NCBI RefSeq assembly: GCF_000336695.1
Contig: NZ_AOMC01000046.1
Span: 42,957-89,356 of the forward strand
Length of the DNA: 46,400 bases
Direction: 5' to 3'
From: Halococcus morrhuae DSM 1307
Lineage (GTDB): Archaea > Halobacteriota > Halobacteria > Halobacteriales > Halococcaceae
Position numbers and translations under genes: made by a program. The notes under the pieces were generated by a model. It ran no database searches and was not told the DNA's origin. It worked only from the letters and a program-made list of their open reading frames with translations. Positions 15,259 to 24,182 of the stretch are shown piece after piece (the first letter of the stretch is position 1; every line of letters begins with the position of its first letter).

Positions 15259-17250
15259 ATGGACTCGTTCGAAGATCTTACTGCAATCTCCGGGGTCGGG
15301 GAGAAGACCGCGGCACGCCTCCAGTCGATCGAGGAGCCGGAGCGCGCGCTGCGAGAGGGCGACGTGGCGGCGCTCGCGCGCGCACCGGAGATCACGCCGG
15401 GACGGGCGGCGGCCATCGCCCGCGCGGCCATCCGTGCCGAACACGACGATTCGGGGACCTTCCTCGCCACCGATCGCGCGCGGGAGATCCATCGTGCCGT
15501 ACTCGATCTCCTCCAGGAGCGCGCGGTCACGGACGACGCCGCCCACCGACTGGAGACCCTCTTTCCAACGGGGAGCGCCTCGCGCATCGAGGAGGTCCGA
15601 GAATGGGTCGAGCGGGCGATGGAGCGCGAGCCCGATCCCGAAACCTTGGACGCGCTCGTCGGCGTCGGACCGCTCGAATCCCCGCCAGCGGAGCGGATTC
15701 GCGAGCGCTGTCTCGCGACCGCGGACGCCGAACGCCACGCCGAGGCCCAGGAGGCGTTCCCGGAACTCTCGGTCGAGGTCGTCGAGGACACGCGCGGGCT
15801 GGCGGATCTCGCGCGCGGCTACGCGACCGTCATCGTTCTCGACGAGGCGTTCGCCGGCGTCGATATCGACGGCGACGTGCGGGTCATGCCGGACGCGCTC
15901 GACAGTCCTGAAGAAGTGGTCCCCGAGCGCACGCTCGCCTTCTTCGCGCACAACCGCGAGCGCATCCGCGCGGCGAGTGCCGTCCACCGCGCCGCGGAGC
16001 TCGATTCATCCCTCGATCTCGCGGCGCTCGACGACCGACTCGCGGAGCTCGACGACGACGGAACGGTGATCGGCGACGAGGAACTCGACAGATTGGAACG
16101 GGCGGTCGACGACTTGGACGCGACGGTCTCCACAGCTGAGAGCGTCGCCAACGACCGGCTTCGGGAGGCCATCGAGGAGCGCGACGTCACGATCGAGGGG
16201 GCCGATCTGCTCTCGCTGGTCGAGCAGGGCGCGGGCGTCGATTCGCTGCTCTCGCGTGAGCTCGAGGACGAACACGCTGCGGCCATCGAGGCCGCACGCG
16301 ACCATCTCGTCGATGCGCTGGCGCTCGACAGTAGTGAAGCCGAACTCGCGACGCGCGCGTTCCCCGAGGAACCGACGTTTCCGGTCGAGCACGACGAGGG
16401 GATCGTCAACCGACTGCGCGAGGACCTGACGGTGGCGCGCGATCGGCGGGCAAGTCGATTGAAGCGCGATCTCGCGGCCGATCTCGCCGGCATGCGCGAG
16501 GGCTGTGACGAACTCGTTCGGGCAGCGCTCGCGCGCGACGTCGAACTCGCCGTTTCACGCTTCGCCCGTGACTTCGACTGCGTGCTCCCCGAGTTCGGGG
16601 ACTCGGGCATCGCCATCGAGGGTGGTTGCTCGCCGCTGCTCGACTGCGCCTTCGCGGAGGTCGAGCCGATCGACTACGAGGTATCGGGGCCGACCCTCCT
16701 CTCGGGCGTGAACTCGGGGGGCAAGACCTCGACGCTCGACCTGCTCGCGCTCGTGACGGTACTCTCGCATATGGGGTTGCCCGTCCCCGCCGACTCGGTA
16801 CGCATCGAGCGCTACGAGGCGCTGCACTACCAGGAGAAGAGCCAGGGCACGCTCGATGCGGGCGCGTTCGAGGCCACCCTCCGGGAGTTCGCCGGCCTCG
16901 TCGCGGGCGGGACACACCGGCTCGTCCTCGTCGACGAACTCGAAAGCATCACCGAACCCGGCGCGTCGGCGACGATCATCGCCGGCATCCTGGAGGAGCT
17001 CGCCGGCAGTACGACGGGCGTGTTCGTCTCACATCTCGCCGGCGAGATCAGCGAGGCGGCCGATTTCTCGGTCTCGATCGACGGGATCGAGGCCGTCGGG
17101 CTCGAAAACGGGGAACTGGTCGTCGAGCGCTCGCCGAAGAAGGACGTGCTCGCGCGCTCGACGCCCGAACTCATCGTCGAGAAGCTCGCCACGGAGTCCG
17201 ACGACGACACCGACGGGTTCTACGAGAAACTGCTGGGGAAGTTCGAGTAG
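15259..17250 (+). CDS. MutS-family ATPase with N-terminal helix-hairpin-helix region
   Basis: The 663-residue protein opens with an HhH-like segment (LTAISGVGEKTAARLQSIEEP, residues 7-27, and a second APEITPGRAAAIARAAI around 43-59), suggesting DNA binding. A long helical, acidic middle follows. The C-terminal third is a MutS-type ABC ATPase: Walker A SGVNSGGKTST near residue 485, a conserved EALHYQEKSQGTLDAGAFEATLREF block, Walker B LVLVDELESITEPG near 555 and the switch His of VFVSHLAGEI. The mismatch-recognition domain of MutS1 is absent. This matches the archaeal MutS5/MutS2-like group found in haloarchaea, proposed to act in recombination or repair. The ATG at 15259 follows the AT-rich island directly. 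Confidence 0.85.
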   Translation: MDSFEDLTAISGVGEKTAARLQSIEEPERALREGDVAALARAPEITPGRAAAIARAAIRAEHDDSGTFLATDRAREIHRAVLDLLQERAVTDDAAHRLETLFPTGSASRIEEVREWVERAMEREPDPETLDALVGVGPLESPPAERIRERCLATADAERHAEAQEAFPELSVEVVEDTRGLADLARGYATVIVLDEAFAGVDIDGDVRVMPDALDSPEEVVPERTLAFFAHNRERIRAASAVHRAAELDSSLDLAALDDRLAELDDDGTVIGDEELDRLERAVDDLDATVSTAESVANDRLREAIEERDVTIEGADLLSLVEQGAGVDSLLSRELEDEHAAAIEAARDHLVDALALDSSEAELATRAFPEEPTFPVEHDEGIVNRLREDLTVARDRRASRLKRDLAADLAGMREGCDELVRAALARDVELAVSRFARDFDCVLPEFGDSGIAIEGGCSPLLDCAFAEVEPIDYEVSGPTLLSGVNSGGKTSTLDLLALVTVLSHMGLPVPADSVRIERYEALHYQEKSQGTLDAGAFEATLREFAGLVAGGTHRLVLVDELESITEPGASATIIAGILEELAGSTTGVFVSHLAGEISEAADFSVSIDGIEAVGLENGELVVERSPKKDVLARSTPELIVEKLATESDDDTDGFYEKLLGKFE

Positions 17251-17435
17251 TCGGGTCGGTGTCACGCGTCCGATCCGCCATCGCGCTCCCGAACGGCTGT
17301 CTACACGAGTGGAACCGCTGATCGACTTACCGCGAATCACGACACGGACGGGAGTCGCGTGCCGCCGCAACCGCGGCAAACGAAACTCCGGTTGTACCAG
17401 CAGTTATGCCGTTGGGCCGTCTCCCGTCGATCGCA

Positions 17436-17813
17436 ATGGACGTCCACGAGGGTCAAACCCGTTCGTACGAGCGCACGTTCAGCGAGGACGACATCCAGCG
17501 ATTCGCCGAGCTGTCGGGCGATACGGGCCAACAGCACGTCGAGCGCGACGCCGAGGGCCGACTGATGGCCCAGGGGCTGCTCACCGCGACGCTCCCGACC
17601 AAGCTCGGCGGCGACATCGACTACATCGCCCACACGCTCGAGTTCGAGTTCGTGCGCCCGGTCTTCGCCGGCGACGCCATCACCTGCGAGTCGGAGATCC
17701 GATCACTCACCGAGACCGACGACCGGACGCTGATGGAGTCGGTGTTCGTCTGCCACAACGGGGACGGAGAGGTCGTCATGCGCGGCGAGTCCGAGGGGAT
17801 GATCCCGGCGTAG
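17436..17813 (+). CDS. MaoC-like hotdog-fold protein
   Basis: A 125-residue single hotdog domain. The N terminus FSEDDIQRFAELSGDTGQQHVERD matches the hydratase-like D-x4-H region of MaoC/R-specific enoyl-CoA hydratases. LMAQGLLTATLPTKLGG and the strand pair LEFEFVRPVFAGDAITCESEI complete the fold. Likely substrates are acyl-CoA or other thioester-like molecules, but the exact reaction is unknown. ATG 17436 (MDVHEGQT) was chosen over an upstream ATG at 17406 because the added ten residues carry no family pattern. The gap before it (17251-17435) shows no gene. Confidence 0.75.
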   Translation: MDVHEGQTRSYERTFSEDDIQRFAELSGDTGQQHVERDAEGRLMAQGLLTATLPTKLGGDIDYIAHTLEFEFVRPVFAGDAITCESEIRSLTETDDRTLMESVFVCHNGDGEVVMRGESEGMIPA

Positions 17814-17927
17814 AACCGCTCGCCGCCCGCACCGATCCTCTCCCCGAATTACCGACAATCATATCGCGCCGGCAATAATTACTGACAACTAACGAAGGGT
17901 TTTGGTCGAGGGAACGGTAGCGCGGGT

Positions 17928-19142
17928 ATGGACGACGATCGACGGTTCGACACGACGGCGATCGCCACGAACGGGGATACCGCCGAGAGCGGCGACGTGG
18001 TACGACCGATCCATCTCTCCTCGACGTTCGAGCTCGGGGCGCTCGACCCGAGCGTCGGTCTCGACGACGCCGACCCGGCGGCCGGCGAGTTCCTCTACTC
18101 GCGGCTCTCGAACCCGACGCGACACGCCCTCGAAGAGCGTCTCGCGGCGCTCGAAGGCGGCGACCGCGCGTTCGCCTTCTCATCGGGGACGGCAGCGGTC
18201 GCGACGACGGCACTATCCGTCGTCGAACCCGGCGATCACGTCGTCGCCTTCGACGATCTCTATGCCGGCACGCGTCGACTGCTGGAGACCGTCTTCGAGG
18301 ATCGGCTCGACGTGGCCGTCGATTTCGTTGACGCGACCGATGCCGAAACCGTGGCGGCGGCCATCGAACCCGAGACGAGCCTCGTGATGATGGAGACGCC
18401 GACCAACCCCTTGTTGAAGCTCTGTGACATCGAGGCCATCGCGGCGGCGGTCGGCGACGACACGACCTTCGTCGTCGACAACACCTTCCTGAGCCCGTAC
18501 TTCCAGCAACCGCTCGATCTGGGTGCGGATGTCGTGGTCCACAGCACGACCAAGTATATCAATGGCCACTCCGACTCGGTCGGCGGCGCGGCGATCACGA
18601 GCGATGACGACCTCGCCGCGACGCTCGAATTCCACCAGCGGGTCGGGCTCGGCGACATGCTCGCGCCCTTCGATTCGTTCCTCGTCGCGCGCGGGCTGAA
18701 GACGCTGCCCGTCCGGATGGAGCGCCACGAGGACAACGCGTCGATTCTCGCGACCCACCTCGACGAGCACGAGGCGGTTCGTGCCGTCCACTATCCAGGA
18801 CTCGACAGCCATCCCCAGCATGAACTCGCCCGGAAACAACAATCGGGCTTCGGCGGCGTTCTCTCGTTCGAACTCGACGGCGAGTTCGAGGATGCGCAGG
18901 CCTTCCTCGAAGCGCTCGACGTGTTCTCGCTCGCCGTGAGCCTCGGCGGCGTCGAAAGCCTCATCGAGCATCCCGCGGGCATGACCCACGAGCCGATCCC
19001 GCGTGAGACGCGCCTCGAAAACGGCATCACCGACACGCTGATCCGGGTCTCGGTCGGCATCGAACATCCCGAGGATCTGCTCGCCGACCTCGAACGCGGC
19101 TTCACGGCGATCGAGCGCACCGACGCGCCGACAACCGACTGA
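17928..19142 (+). CDS. Cystathionine gamma-synthase/lyase-like PLP enzyme
   Basis: A 404-residue member of the Cys/Met metabolism PLP family. It has the N-terminal phosphate-binding YSRLSNPTRHALEERLAALEGG, FSSGTAAVATT, the cofactor-stacking segment METPTNPLL, Asp184 in VVDNTFLSPY and the PLP Lys209 in VHSTTKYINGHSD. The C-terminal SLGGVESLIEHPAGMTH is typical of gamma-synthases and gamma-lyases. It acts in transsulfuration or methionine/cysteine synthesis in the cytoplasm. Synthase, lyase and O-acetylhomoserine sulfhydrylase activities cannot be separated by these motifs. A CAATAATTA stretch near 17870 may be the promoter. Confidence 0.85.
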   Translation: MDDDRRFDTTAIATNGDTAESGDVVRPIHLSSTFELGALDPSVGLDDADPAAGEFLYSRLSNPTRHALEERLAALEGGDRAFAFSSGTAAVATTALSVVEPGDHVVAFDDLYAGTRRLLETVFEDRLDVAVDFVDATDAETVAAAIEPETSLVMMETPTNPLLKLCDIEAIAAAVGDDTTFVVDNTFLSPYFQQPLDLGADVVVHSTTKYINGHSDSVGGAAITSDDDLAATLEFHQRVGLGDMLAPFDSFLVARGLKTLPVRMERHEDNASILATHLDEHEAVRAVHYPGLDSHPQHELARKQQSGFGGVLSFELDGEFEDAQAFLEALDVFSLAVSLGGVESLIEHPAGMTHEPIPRETRLENGITDTLIRVSVGIEHPEDLLADLERGFTAIERTDAPTTD

Positions 19143-19188
19143 GTCGAAGGTCGGGGTAGTCGAGGGAGGTCGTGAGGAGAGGGAGTCT

Positions 19189-21063
19189 TCAGAGTCCCCG
19201 CGTCGCCCCGCCGTTCCGGAAGTCCGCCGCACCGGTGTACGCGCCGGTTTTCGGGTCCCGTCGAATCGTCATGACGTTGCCGAGTCGTGTGAACGGCGCG
19301 AGCTCGTAGCCGAGATCGCGCAGCCCCTGCTGGACGTCCCCCGGCACGCTCGCTTCGGGATAGATCGCGGGTTCGGAGTTGGCGTAGAGTCGCGGCTCGG
19401 CGACCGCCTCGGCCAGGTCCATGTCGAAATCGACGAGATTGATGATCATCTCCGCGACCGTCGTGATGATCGTCGTGCCGCCGGGCGATCCCACCGTGAA
19501 GAACGGCTCGCCGTCGCGGAAGACGATCGTCGGGCTCGTCGAGCTGAGCGGCCGCTTGTGTGGTTGGACCTCGTTCGGTCCGCCGGGCTCGGCGTCGAAG
19601 TCGGTGATCTCGTTGTTGAGCATGAACCCGTGATCGGGAACCATGATGCCGCTGCCGAACAGCTGCTCGATGGTGCTCGTCCACGAGACCATGTTCCCCT
19701 CGCTATCGGCGACCGTGAAGTGCGTCGTGCTGCCGCGCGGACTGGGAATGTACGGGCGCGGTGCGTCCTTGACCTGCGAGACGTCGTCGACGGTGAGCGG
19801 GTCGATGGCGTAGGGGTCGCCGGGCTGGTAGCTCCAGGGATCGCCCGGCTGCTGGGTCTCGGTCGTCACCCCGCCGCCCTCGATCGTCGTGCGGCGCTCG
19901 TCGAGATACTCCTCGTCGAGCAGCCCTTGCCACGGCGCGTCGACGAACTGCTTGTCGCCCATGTACTCGCCGCGGTCGGCGTAGGCCAGTTTGAACGTCT
20001 CAGCCAGCAGTCGGTAGAGTTCGACCGACTGTCGGTCGTACCTCGCGAGATCGAACGGTTCGAGCAGCGAGAGGATATGCGCGATCGTCAGCCCGCCGGA
20101 GCTCGGCAGCGGCTGCGTTCGCACCGTGACGTCGCCGTACTCGACGTACTCCGGCGTGTCGATGGTCACGTTGTACGCGCCCAGATCGGCGGGCGTCATG
20201 CTGCCACCGTTCTCCTGGACGACGTCGGCGACCGCCTCGCCGACACCACCTTTGTAGAGTGCGCCGACACCGTTCTCGGCGATGGTCTCGAAGGTCGCGG
20301 CGAGATCCGGCTGCTCGACCTGATCACCGATGGCGAGCGGTGTTCCGCCGGGCGCGAACACCGAGCGCGCGGCGTCGTTGAACTTCTCGTACTCCTCCTC
20401 GATCGTACTGCCCAGGTAGTAGTCGACCCGTGCCCCGCCCGCGAGATCGATCGCTGGCTCGATGAGATCGGCGATCTCCCGCGTGCCGAACCGCTTCAGC
20501 GCGATGTCGCAGGCCTTGAGCGTGCCGGGCACGCCGACTGCCTGCCCGAGCGTGATGCGCTCGTCGAACGGTATCGGCTCGCCGTCATCGTTGAGGAACA
20601 TATCGGGCGTCGCGCCGAACGGCGCGCGCTCGCGGTTGTCCACCGAATAGAGTTCGTCCTCGCCCGCGTCGTAGACGAGCATGAACCCGCCACCGCCGAT
20701 ACCCGAGGTGTGGGGCTGGACGACGTTGAGCGCGAACTGGACGGCGACCGCCGCGTCGACCGCGTTGCCGCCCGCGTCGAGCACGTCGGCTCCGATGGTG
20801 CTCGCCCGCGGGTCCGACGAGGCGACCATCCCCTCGCCGCTGGTGGCCGTCTCGACGCGATCGACACGATCGCCGTCATCCGATTCGTCGTCGTGAGCAG
20901 TGGCCCGATCGGCCGTAGCTGGGAACGCGCCCGCACCGAGTGCGACGGCCGATCCCTTCAGAAACGTTCGGCGTCGCGTTTTACTCCGTCCGGTGCCTGC
21001 TTCTCCCTGCCCGTCGACGGACTGTCCGTCCTCCACGTCCCTTTGACTGTCATCGTCTGTCAT
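19189..21063 (-). CDS. ggt: Gamma-glutamyltransferase, Tat-exported
   Basis: A 624-residue Ntn-hydrolase that breaks the gamma-glutamyl bond of gamma-glutamyl compounds (glutathione or, in haloarchaea, gamma-glutamylcysteine) and transfers the glutamyl group. The Tat signal RRRTFLKGSAVALGAGAF precedes the mature part. The autoprocessing Thr is at 446 in GSTTHFTV, followed by the small-subunit motifs LNNEITDF and KRPLSSTSPTIV. The oxyanion GSPGGTTIITTV and the large-subunit QPHTSGIGGGGFMLVYD are present. The very acidic, Gly-rich leader before the Tat motif is typical of haloarchaea. A TATA box 27 bases upstream of ATG 21063 supports the start. Confidence 0.92.
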   Translation of the reverse strand: MTDDDSQRDVEDGQSVDGQGEAGTGRSKTRRRTFLKGSAVALGAGAFPATADRATAHDDESDDGDRVDRVETATSGEGMVASSDPRASTIGADVLDAGGNAVDAAVAVQFALNVVQPHTSGIGGGGFMLVYDAGEDELYSVDNRERAPFGATPDMFLNDDGEPIPFDERITLGQAVGVPGTLKACDIALKRFGTREIADLIEPAIDLAGGARVDYYLGSTIEEEYEKFNDAARSVFAPGGTPLAIGDQVEQPDLAATFETIAENGVGALYKGGVGEAVADVVQENGGSMTPADLGAYNVTIDTPEYVEYGDVTVRTQPLPSSGGLTIAHILSLLEPFDLARYDRQSVELYRLLAETFKLAYADRGEYMGDKQFVDAPWQGLLDEEYLDERRTTIEGGGVTTETQQPGDPWSYQPGDPYAIDPLTVDDVSQVKDAPRPYIPSPRGSTTHFTVADSEGNMVSWTSTIEQLFGSGIMVPDHGFMLNNEITDFDAEPGGPNEVQPHKRPLSSTSPTIVFRDGEPFFTVGSPGGTTIITTVAEMIINLVDFDMDLAEAVAEPRLYANSEPAIYPEASVPGDVQQGLRDLGYELAPFTRLGNVMTIRRDPKTGAYTGAADFRNGGATRGL

Positions 21064-21086
21064 TCACTTCCAACTCACGACAGACC

Positions 21087-21093
21087 ATATTAA
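21087..21093 (-). promoter_or_regulatory. TATA-like box of ggt
   Basis: TTAATAT on the minus strand, centred 27 bases before the ATG at 21063, fits a leaderless promoter. The remaining part of the gap up to 21331 has no gene that I can support, only the promoter region of the SDR gene. Confidence 0.5.
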
Positions 21094-21296
21094 CGCTACT
21101 TGATGTATTACGCACCGGATGACATCGAAAACAACTCGTTCGGCGGCCCATGGTCAGCGCGCAGACGGACGAACTGTGGCGTAATGACGCTCCACCCCTC
21201 GATATCGCCGGAACGGATCGGCTTCGTCGCGATCTCGTTGCTGTCTTCGCGATCGTACCGATTCGATTTGGTATTCGGTATGAAATATAAGTTACA

Positions 21297-21306
21297 AAAG
21301 ATATAC
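21297..21306 (+). promoter_or_regulatory. TATA-like region of the SDR gene
   Basis: AAAGATATAC lies about 29 bases before the ATG at 21332, in the only A+T-rich part of this gap. A second AAATATAAG stretch at 21283-21291 is an alternative with a longer leader. Confidence 0.4.
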
Positions 21307-21331
21307 GCGGGTAGCTGTCCAAATAGCGTCC

Positions 21332-22129
21332 ATGTCCGCTTTATTGGACGGACAGACGGCCGTGATCACCGGGGCAGCGAGCGGGAACGGACGCGGCATC
21401 GCCCGACGGTTCGCCGAGGAGGGCGCGGACGTCGTGGTCGCCGACATCCAGGACGAGGACCGTCTCGGCGGGCAGCCGACGCACGAACTGCTCGAAGCCG
21501 AGACCGACGTTCGAGCGAAATACGTCGAATGCGACGTGACCGACCGCGAATCGCTGGAAAGTGCGGTCGGGGCGGCCGAGGAGTTCGGCGGGATCGACGT
21601 GATGGTCAACAACGCGGGGATCCTCGGCCCGCAGAAACCGCTCACGGAGGTCGGTTACGAGGAGTATCGGGGGCTCATGGAGATCAATCTGGATGGTGTG
21701 TACTTCGGGACCCAAGCCGCAGCGGCGGCGATGATCGAGCAGGAGGACGACGGATCCATCGTCAACATGGCGAGCGCGGCCGGCTTCGAGGGCTATCCGA
21801 ACCTCACGCCGTACTCGACCGCGAAAGGCGGTGTTCGGCTGTTCTCGTACGCCGCGGCGGCCGATCTCGGTCAGCACGACATTCGCGTCAACTCGATCCA
21901 TCCGGGCCAGATCGAGACCGCGATGTCGTCCGAGGACATGGCGCTCGACGAGTCCGAGGGTAGCGAGCAGACGGAGCAGAGCGATCAAGCGTCCCCTAGT
22001 ATCCCGCTCGGTCGGCCTGGCTCACCCGAGGAGGTCGGCGACGTCGTCGTGTTCCTAGCGAGTGATCTCGCGAGCTACGTCACTGGCGAGTCGATCCTCA
22101 TCGACGGCGGACTGACCAACACCGGGTAG
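21332..22129 (+). CDS. Short-chain dehydrogenase/reductase, classical type
   Basis: A 265-residue classical SDR. The cofactor motif is TGAASGNGRGIA (residues 13-24, a variant of TGxxxGxG) with the Asp of VADIQ favouring NAD. It has NNAG at 93-96 and the catalytic Ser148, Tyr161 and Lys165 in NMASAAGFEGYPNLTPYSTAK. The C-terminal GESILIDGGLT is typical. Between residues 205 and 225 there is a Glu/Ser/Gln-rich insertion (DESEGSEQTEQSDQ) in the substrate-lid region. The alcohol or ketone substrate is not predictable. It lies 47 bases before the Orc1/Cdc6 gene on the same strand, perhaps by chance. Confidence 0.88.
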   Translation: MSALLDGQTAVITGAASGNGRGIARRFAEEGADVVVADIQDEDRLGGQPTHELLEAETDVRAKYVECDVTDRESLESAVGAAEEFGGIDVMVNNAGILGPQKPLTEVGYEEYRGLMEINLDGVYFGTQAAAAAMIEQEDDGSIVNMASAAGFEGYPNLTPYSTAKGGVRLFSYAAAADLGQHDIRVNSIHPGQIETAMSSEDMALDESEGSEQTEQSDQASPSIPLGRPGSPEEVGDVVVFLASDLASYVTGESILIDGGLTNTG

Positions 22130-22176
22130 GGCTCGCCGCCGAAGCCTTGAAATCGTCGGGGAGCGTGGTGAAAGTG

Positions 22177-23292
22177 ATGGCCGAGGACGGCATGCTCTCG
22201 TGGGACGAGTCGATCTTCCGTGACGAGCACGTCTTCGAGATCGATTACCTGCCCGAGACCTTCCGGCATCGCGACGAGCAGCTGGAGGGGCTGCAGTACG
22301 CGCTCCGGCCCGCCGTCCGGGGATCGCGCCCGCTCAACGCGATGGTGCGCGGGCCGCCCGGCACGGGGAAGACGACCGCGATCCAGAAACTGTTCGGCGA
22401 GCTCGACGGTCGGCGCGGGGTTCGAACCGTGCGCGTCAACTGCCAGGTGGACTCGACGCGCTACGCGGTCTTCTCGCGGATCTTCGAGCAGCTCTTCGAG
22501 TACGAACCGCCAGCCAGCGGCGTCTCGTTCAAGAGCCTGTTCAAGCAGATCACCGACCATCTCACCGACGAGGACGAGATCTTGACTGTGTGTCTCGACG
22601 ACGTGAACTACCTCTTTTACGAGGGCGAAGCCTCCGAGACGCTCTACTCGCTGCTCAGAGCTCACGAAACCCATGCGGGCGCGAAGATCGGCGTCCTCCT
22701 GGTTTCCTCGGATCTCGACCTCGACGTGATCGCCGAACTCGACGGGCGCGTCCAGAGCGTCTTCCGCCCGGAGGAGGTGTTCTTCCCGGCCTACGACGAG
22801 GACGCGATCGTCGACATCCTCGGCGAGCGCGTCGCGCGCGGCTTCCGCGATGACGTACTCGCACTCCCCGTCCTGGATCGGGTGGCCGCACTCACCGCCG
22901 AGACGGGCGATCTGCGGGTCGGGATCGACCTCCTTCGGCGGGCGGGGCTGAACGCCGAACGCCGCGCGAGCGACGCCGTGGAGAGCGAGGACGTCGAGAC
23001 GGCCTACGAGACGGCCAGACACGTCCATCTCTCGCGACGCGTTCGCGGGCTGTCCGATCCCGAGCGAACGCTGCTGACGACGATCGCCGACCACGACGGC
23101 GAGCGCGCCGGCACGGTCTACGAGGCCTTCCACGACGAGACGGGGCTCGGCTACACCCGCTATTCGGAGCTGGTCAACAAGCTCGACAGCGTCGGACTGA
23201 TCGATGCCGACTACACCACCGTCGAGGGCCGCGGCCGGTCGCGCGAACTCTCGCTTTCCTACGACGCCGACGCGATCCGCGATCGACTCTGA
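22177..23292 (+). CDS. Orc1/Cdc6-family replication initiator-like AAA+ protein
   Basis: A 371-residue AAA+ ATPase followed by a winged helix. The order is the PETFRHRDEQL lead-in, Walker A GPPGTGKT at 59-66, Walker B VCLDDVNYL (about 138-146, with Asp-Asp in place of Asp-Glu), a sensor-like LLVSSDLDL, the arginine-containing FRPEEV region and GDLRVGIDLLRRAG of the lid. The C-terminal winged helix (YTRYSELVNKLDSVGLIDA) would contact DNA. Haloarchaea carry many such paralogues, and only some serve active origins. No clear ORB-type repeats flank this gene. ATG 22177 is used; a TTG at 22147 and an ATG at 22192 are alternatives. Confidence 0.85.
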   Translation: MAEDGMLSWDESIFRDEHVFEIDYLPETFRHRDEQLEGLQYALRPAVRGSRPLNAMVRGPPGTGKTTAIQKLFGELDGRRGVRTVRVNCQVDSTRYAVFSRIFEQLFEYEPPASGVSFKSLFKQITDHLTDEDEILTVCLDDVNYLFYEGEASETLYSLLRAHETHAGAKIGVLLVSSDLDLDVIAELDGRVQSVFRPEEVFFPAYDEDAIVDILGERVARGFRDDVLALPVLDRVAALTAETGDLRVGIDLLRRAGLNAERRASDAVESEDVETAYETARHVHLSRRVRGLSDPERTLLTTIADHDGERAGTVYEAFHDETGLGYTRYSELVNKLDSVGLIDADYTTVEGRGRSRELSLSYDADAIRDRL

Positions 23293-23314
23293 AGTCGTCG
23301 CTCGTGGCGCTTCG

Positions 23315-24088
23315 CTACTCACTGCCCGTCCAACGGAGCAGTAGTAGTGTGCCCTCGAACAGGGTGATCATCGTCGCCGCGACGAGGATGGGGGCCATCC
23401 CGGTCGGGTCGGGGCTGAACAGGAAGGAGAGCCCGAGAAAGGCCCCCCAGAAGTAGAGCCGTTTGCTCGCGAGCCAGGCTCGCGAGGGGACGCCCATCAT
23501 GATCGCGAGCATCACGAAGAGTGGAATCTGGAAGACGAGCGCGAAAAAGCCCATCAGCAGCGTCATCAGGCCGAACGTCTCGGTCAGCCCGAACGCGATC
23601 GTCGTCACGCCCTCGGAGTACTGGAGGAAGTAGGTGAAGATCACAGGCAGGATGAGGTAGAACGCGAAGGCGACGCCGGCGATCGCGAGGATGAGGCTCG
23701 TCGGCACGGCCGCGAGGTAGTAGCGGCGCTCGTTGGGGTAGAGTCCGGGGCGCATGAACCGATAGGTCTGAAAGACGAAGAGTGGTAGCGCGATCACGAA
23801 CCCCGCGAGTGAGGAGACCTTGAGTCGGGCGAGGATCAGCGCGAGCGGGTCGTAGACGCGTGGTTTGGCCGCTCCCGGTCCCATCGGTCCGGGCAGCAGT
23901 TCGTACCAGATGAAGTTGATGAGGTCGTCGGCGATGGGGAAGACGACACCGCTGACCAGCGCCATGACGACCAGTACGATCGCCAGCCGCTTGATCATCT
24001 CCTCGATGTGGTCGGCAAGCGGCATCTCGGTGTCGTCGAGCGGCACGTTCTCGCCGTCTGTGACACCCGTCCCCGTCGACTCGGCCAT
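23315..24088 (-). CDS. tatC: Sec-independent protein translocase TatC (single-domain, TatCo type)
   Basis: TatC is the receptor for twin-arginine signal peptides in the membrane. The 257-residue protein has six helices and the TatC landmarks: the cytoplasmic N terminus MPLADHIEEMIKRL, YDPLALILARLKVSS, the FMRPGLYPNERR loop with the conserved Pro and Glu, and the C-terminal SFLFSPDPTGM. Its divergent neighbour is the fused TatCt, with 94 bases between the starts. Having both proteins is a haloarchaeal trait. The Tat substrates in this window include the copper proteins and gamma-glutamyltransferase. Confidence 0.92.
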   Translation of the reverse strand: MAESTGTGVTDGENVPLDDTEMPLADHIEEMIKRLAIVLVVMALVSGVVFPIADDLINFIWYELLPGPMGPGAAKPRVYDPLALILARLKVSSLAGFVIALPLFVFQTYRFMRPGLYPNERRYYLAAVPTSLILAIAGVAFAFYLILPVIFTYFLQYSEGVTTIAFGLTETFGLMTLLMGFFALVFQIPLFVMLAIMMGVPSRAWLASKRLYFWGAFLGLSFLFSPDPTGMAPILVAATMITLFEGTLLLLRWTGSE

Positions 24089-24182
24089 TCGATCGATCGT
24101 TTCGCGGTCAGCGTTGTAAGCCTTCTTCTCGCGGCCGCGACCGACAAGATTGATAACCGGGAGTCAGCAACCCTCTCGTAGA

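Noticed and set aside
21064-21331. tRNA or small gene in the ggt-SDR gap
   Set aside because: No acceptor-T-loop pattern or supported ORF; the A+T-rich parts are explained by two divergent promoters.
22130-22176. Replication origin next to the Orc1/Cdc6 gene
   Set aside because: The gap is only 47 bases, and no repeated ORB-like elements or AT-rich unwinding region are present on either side.
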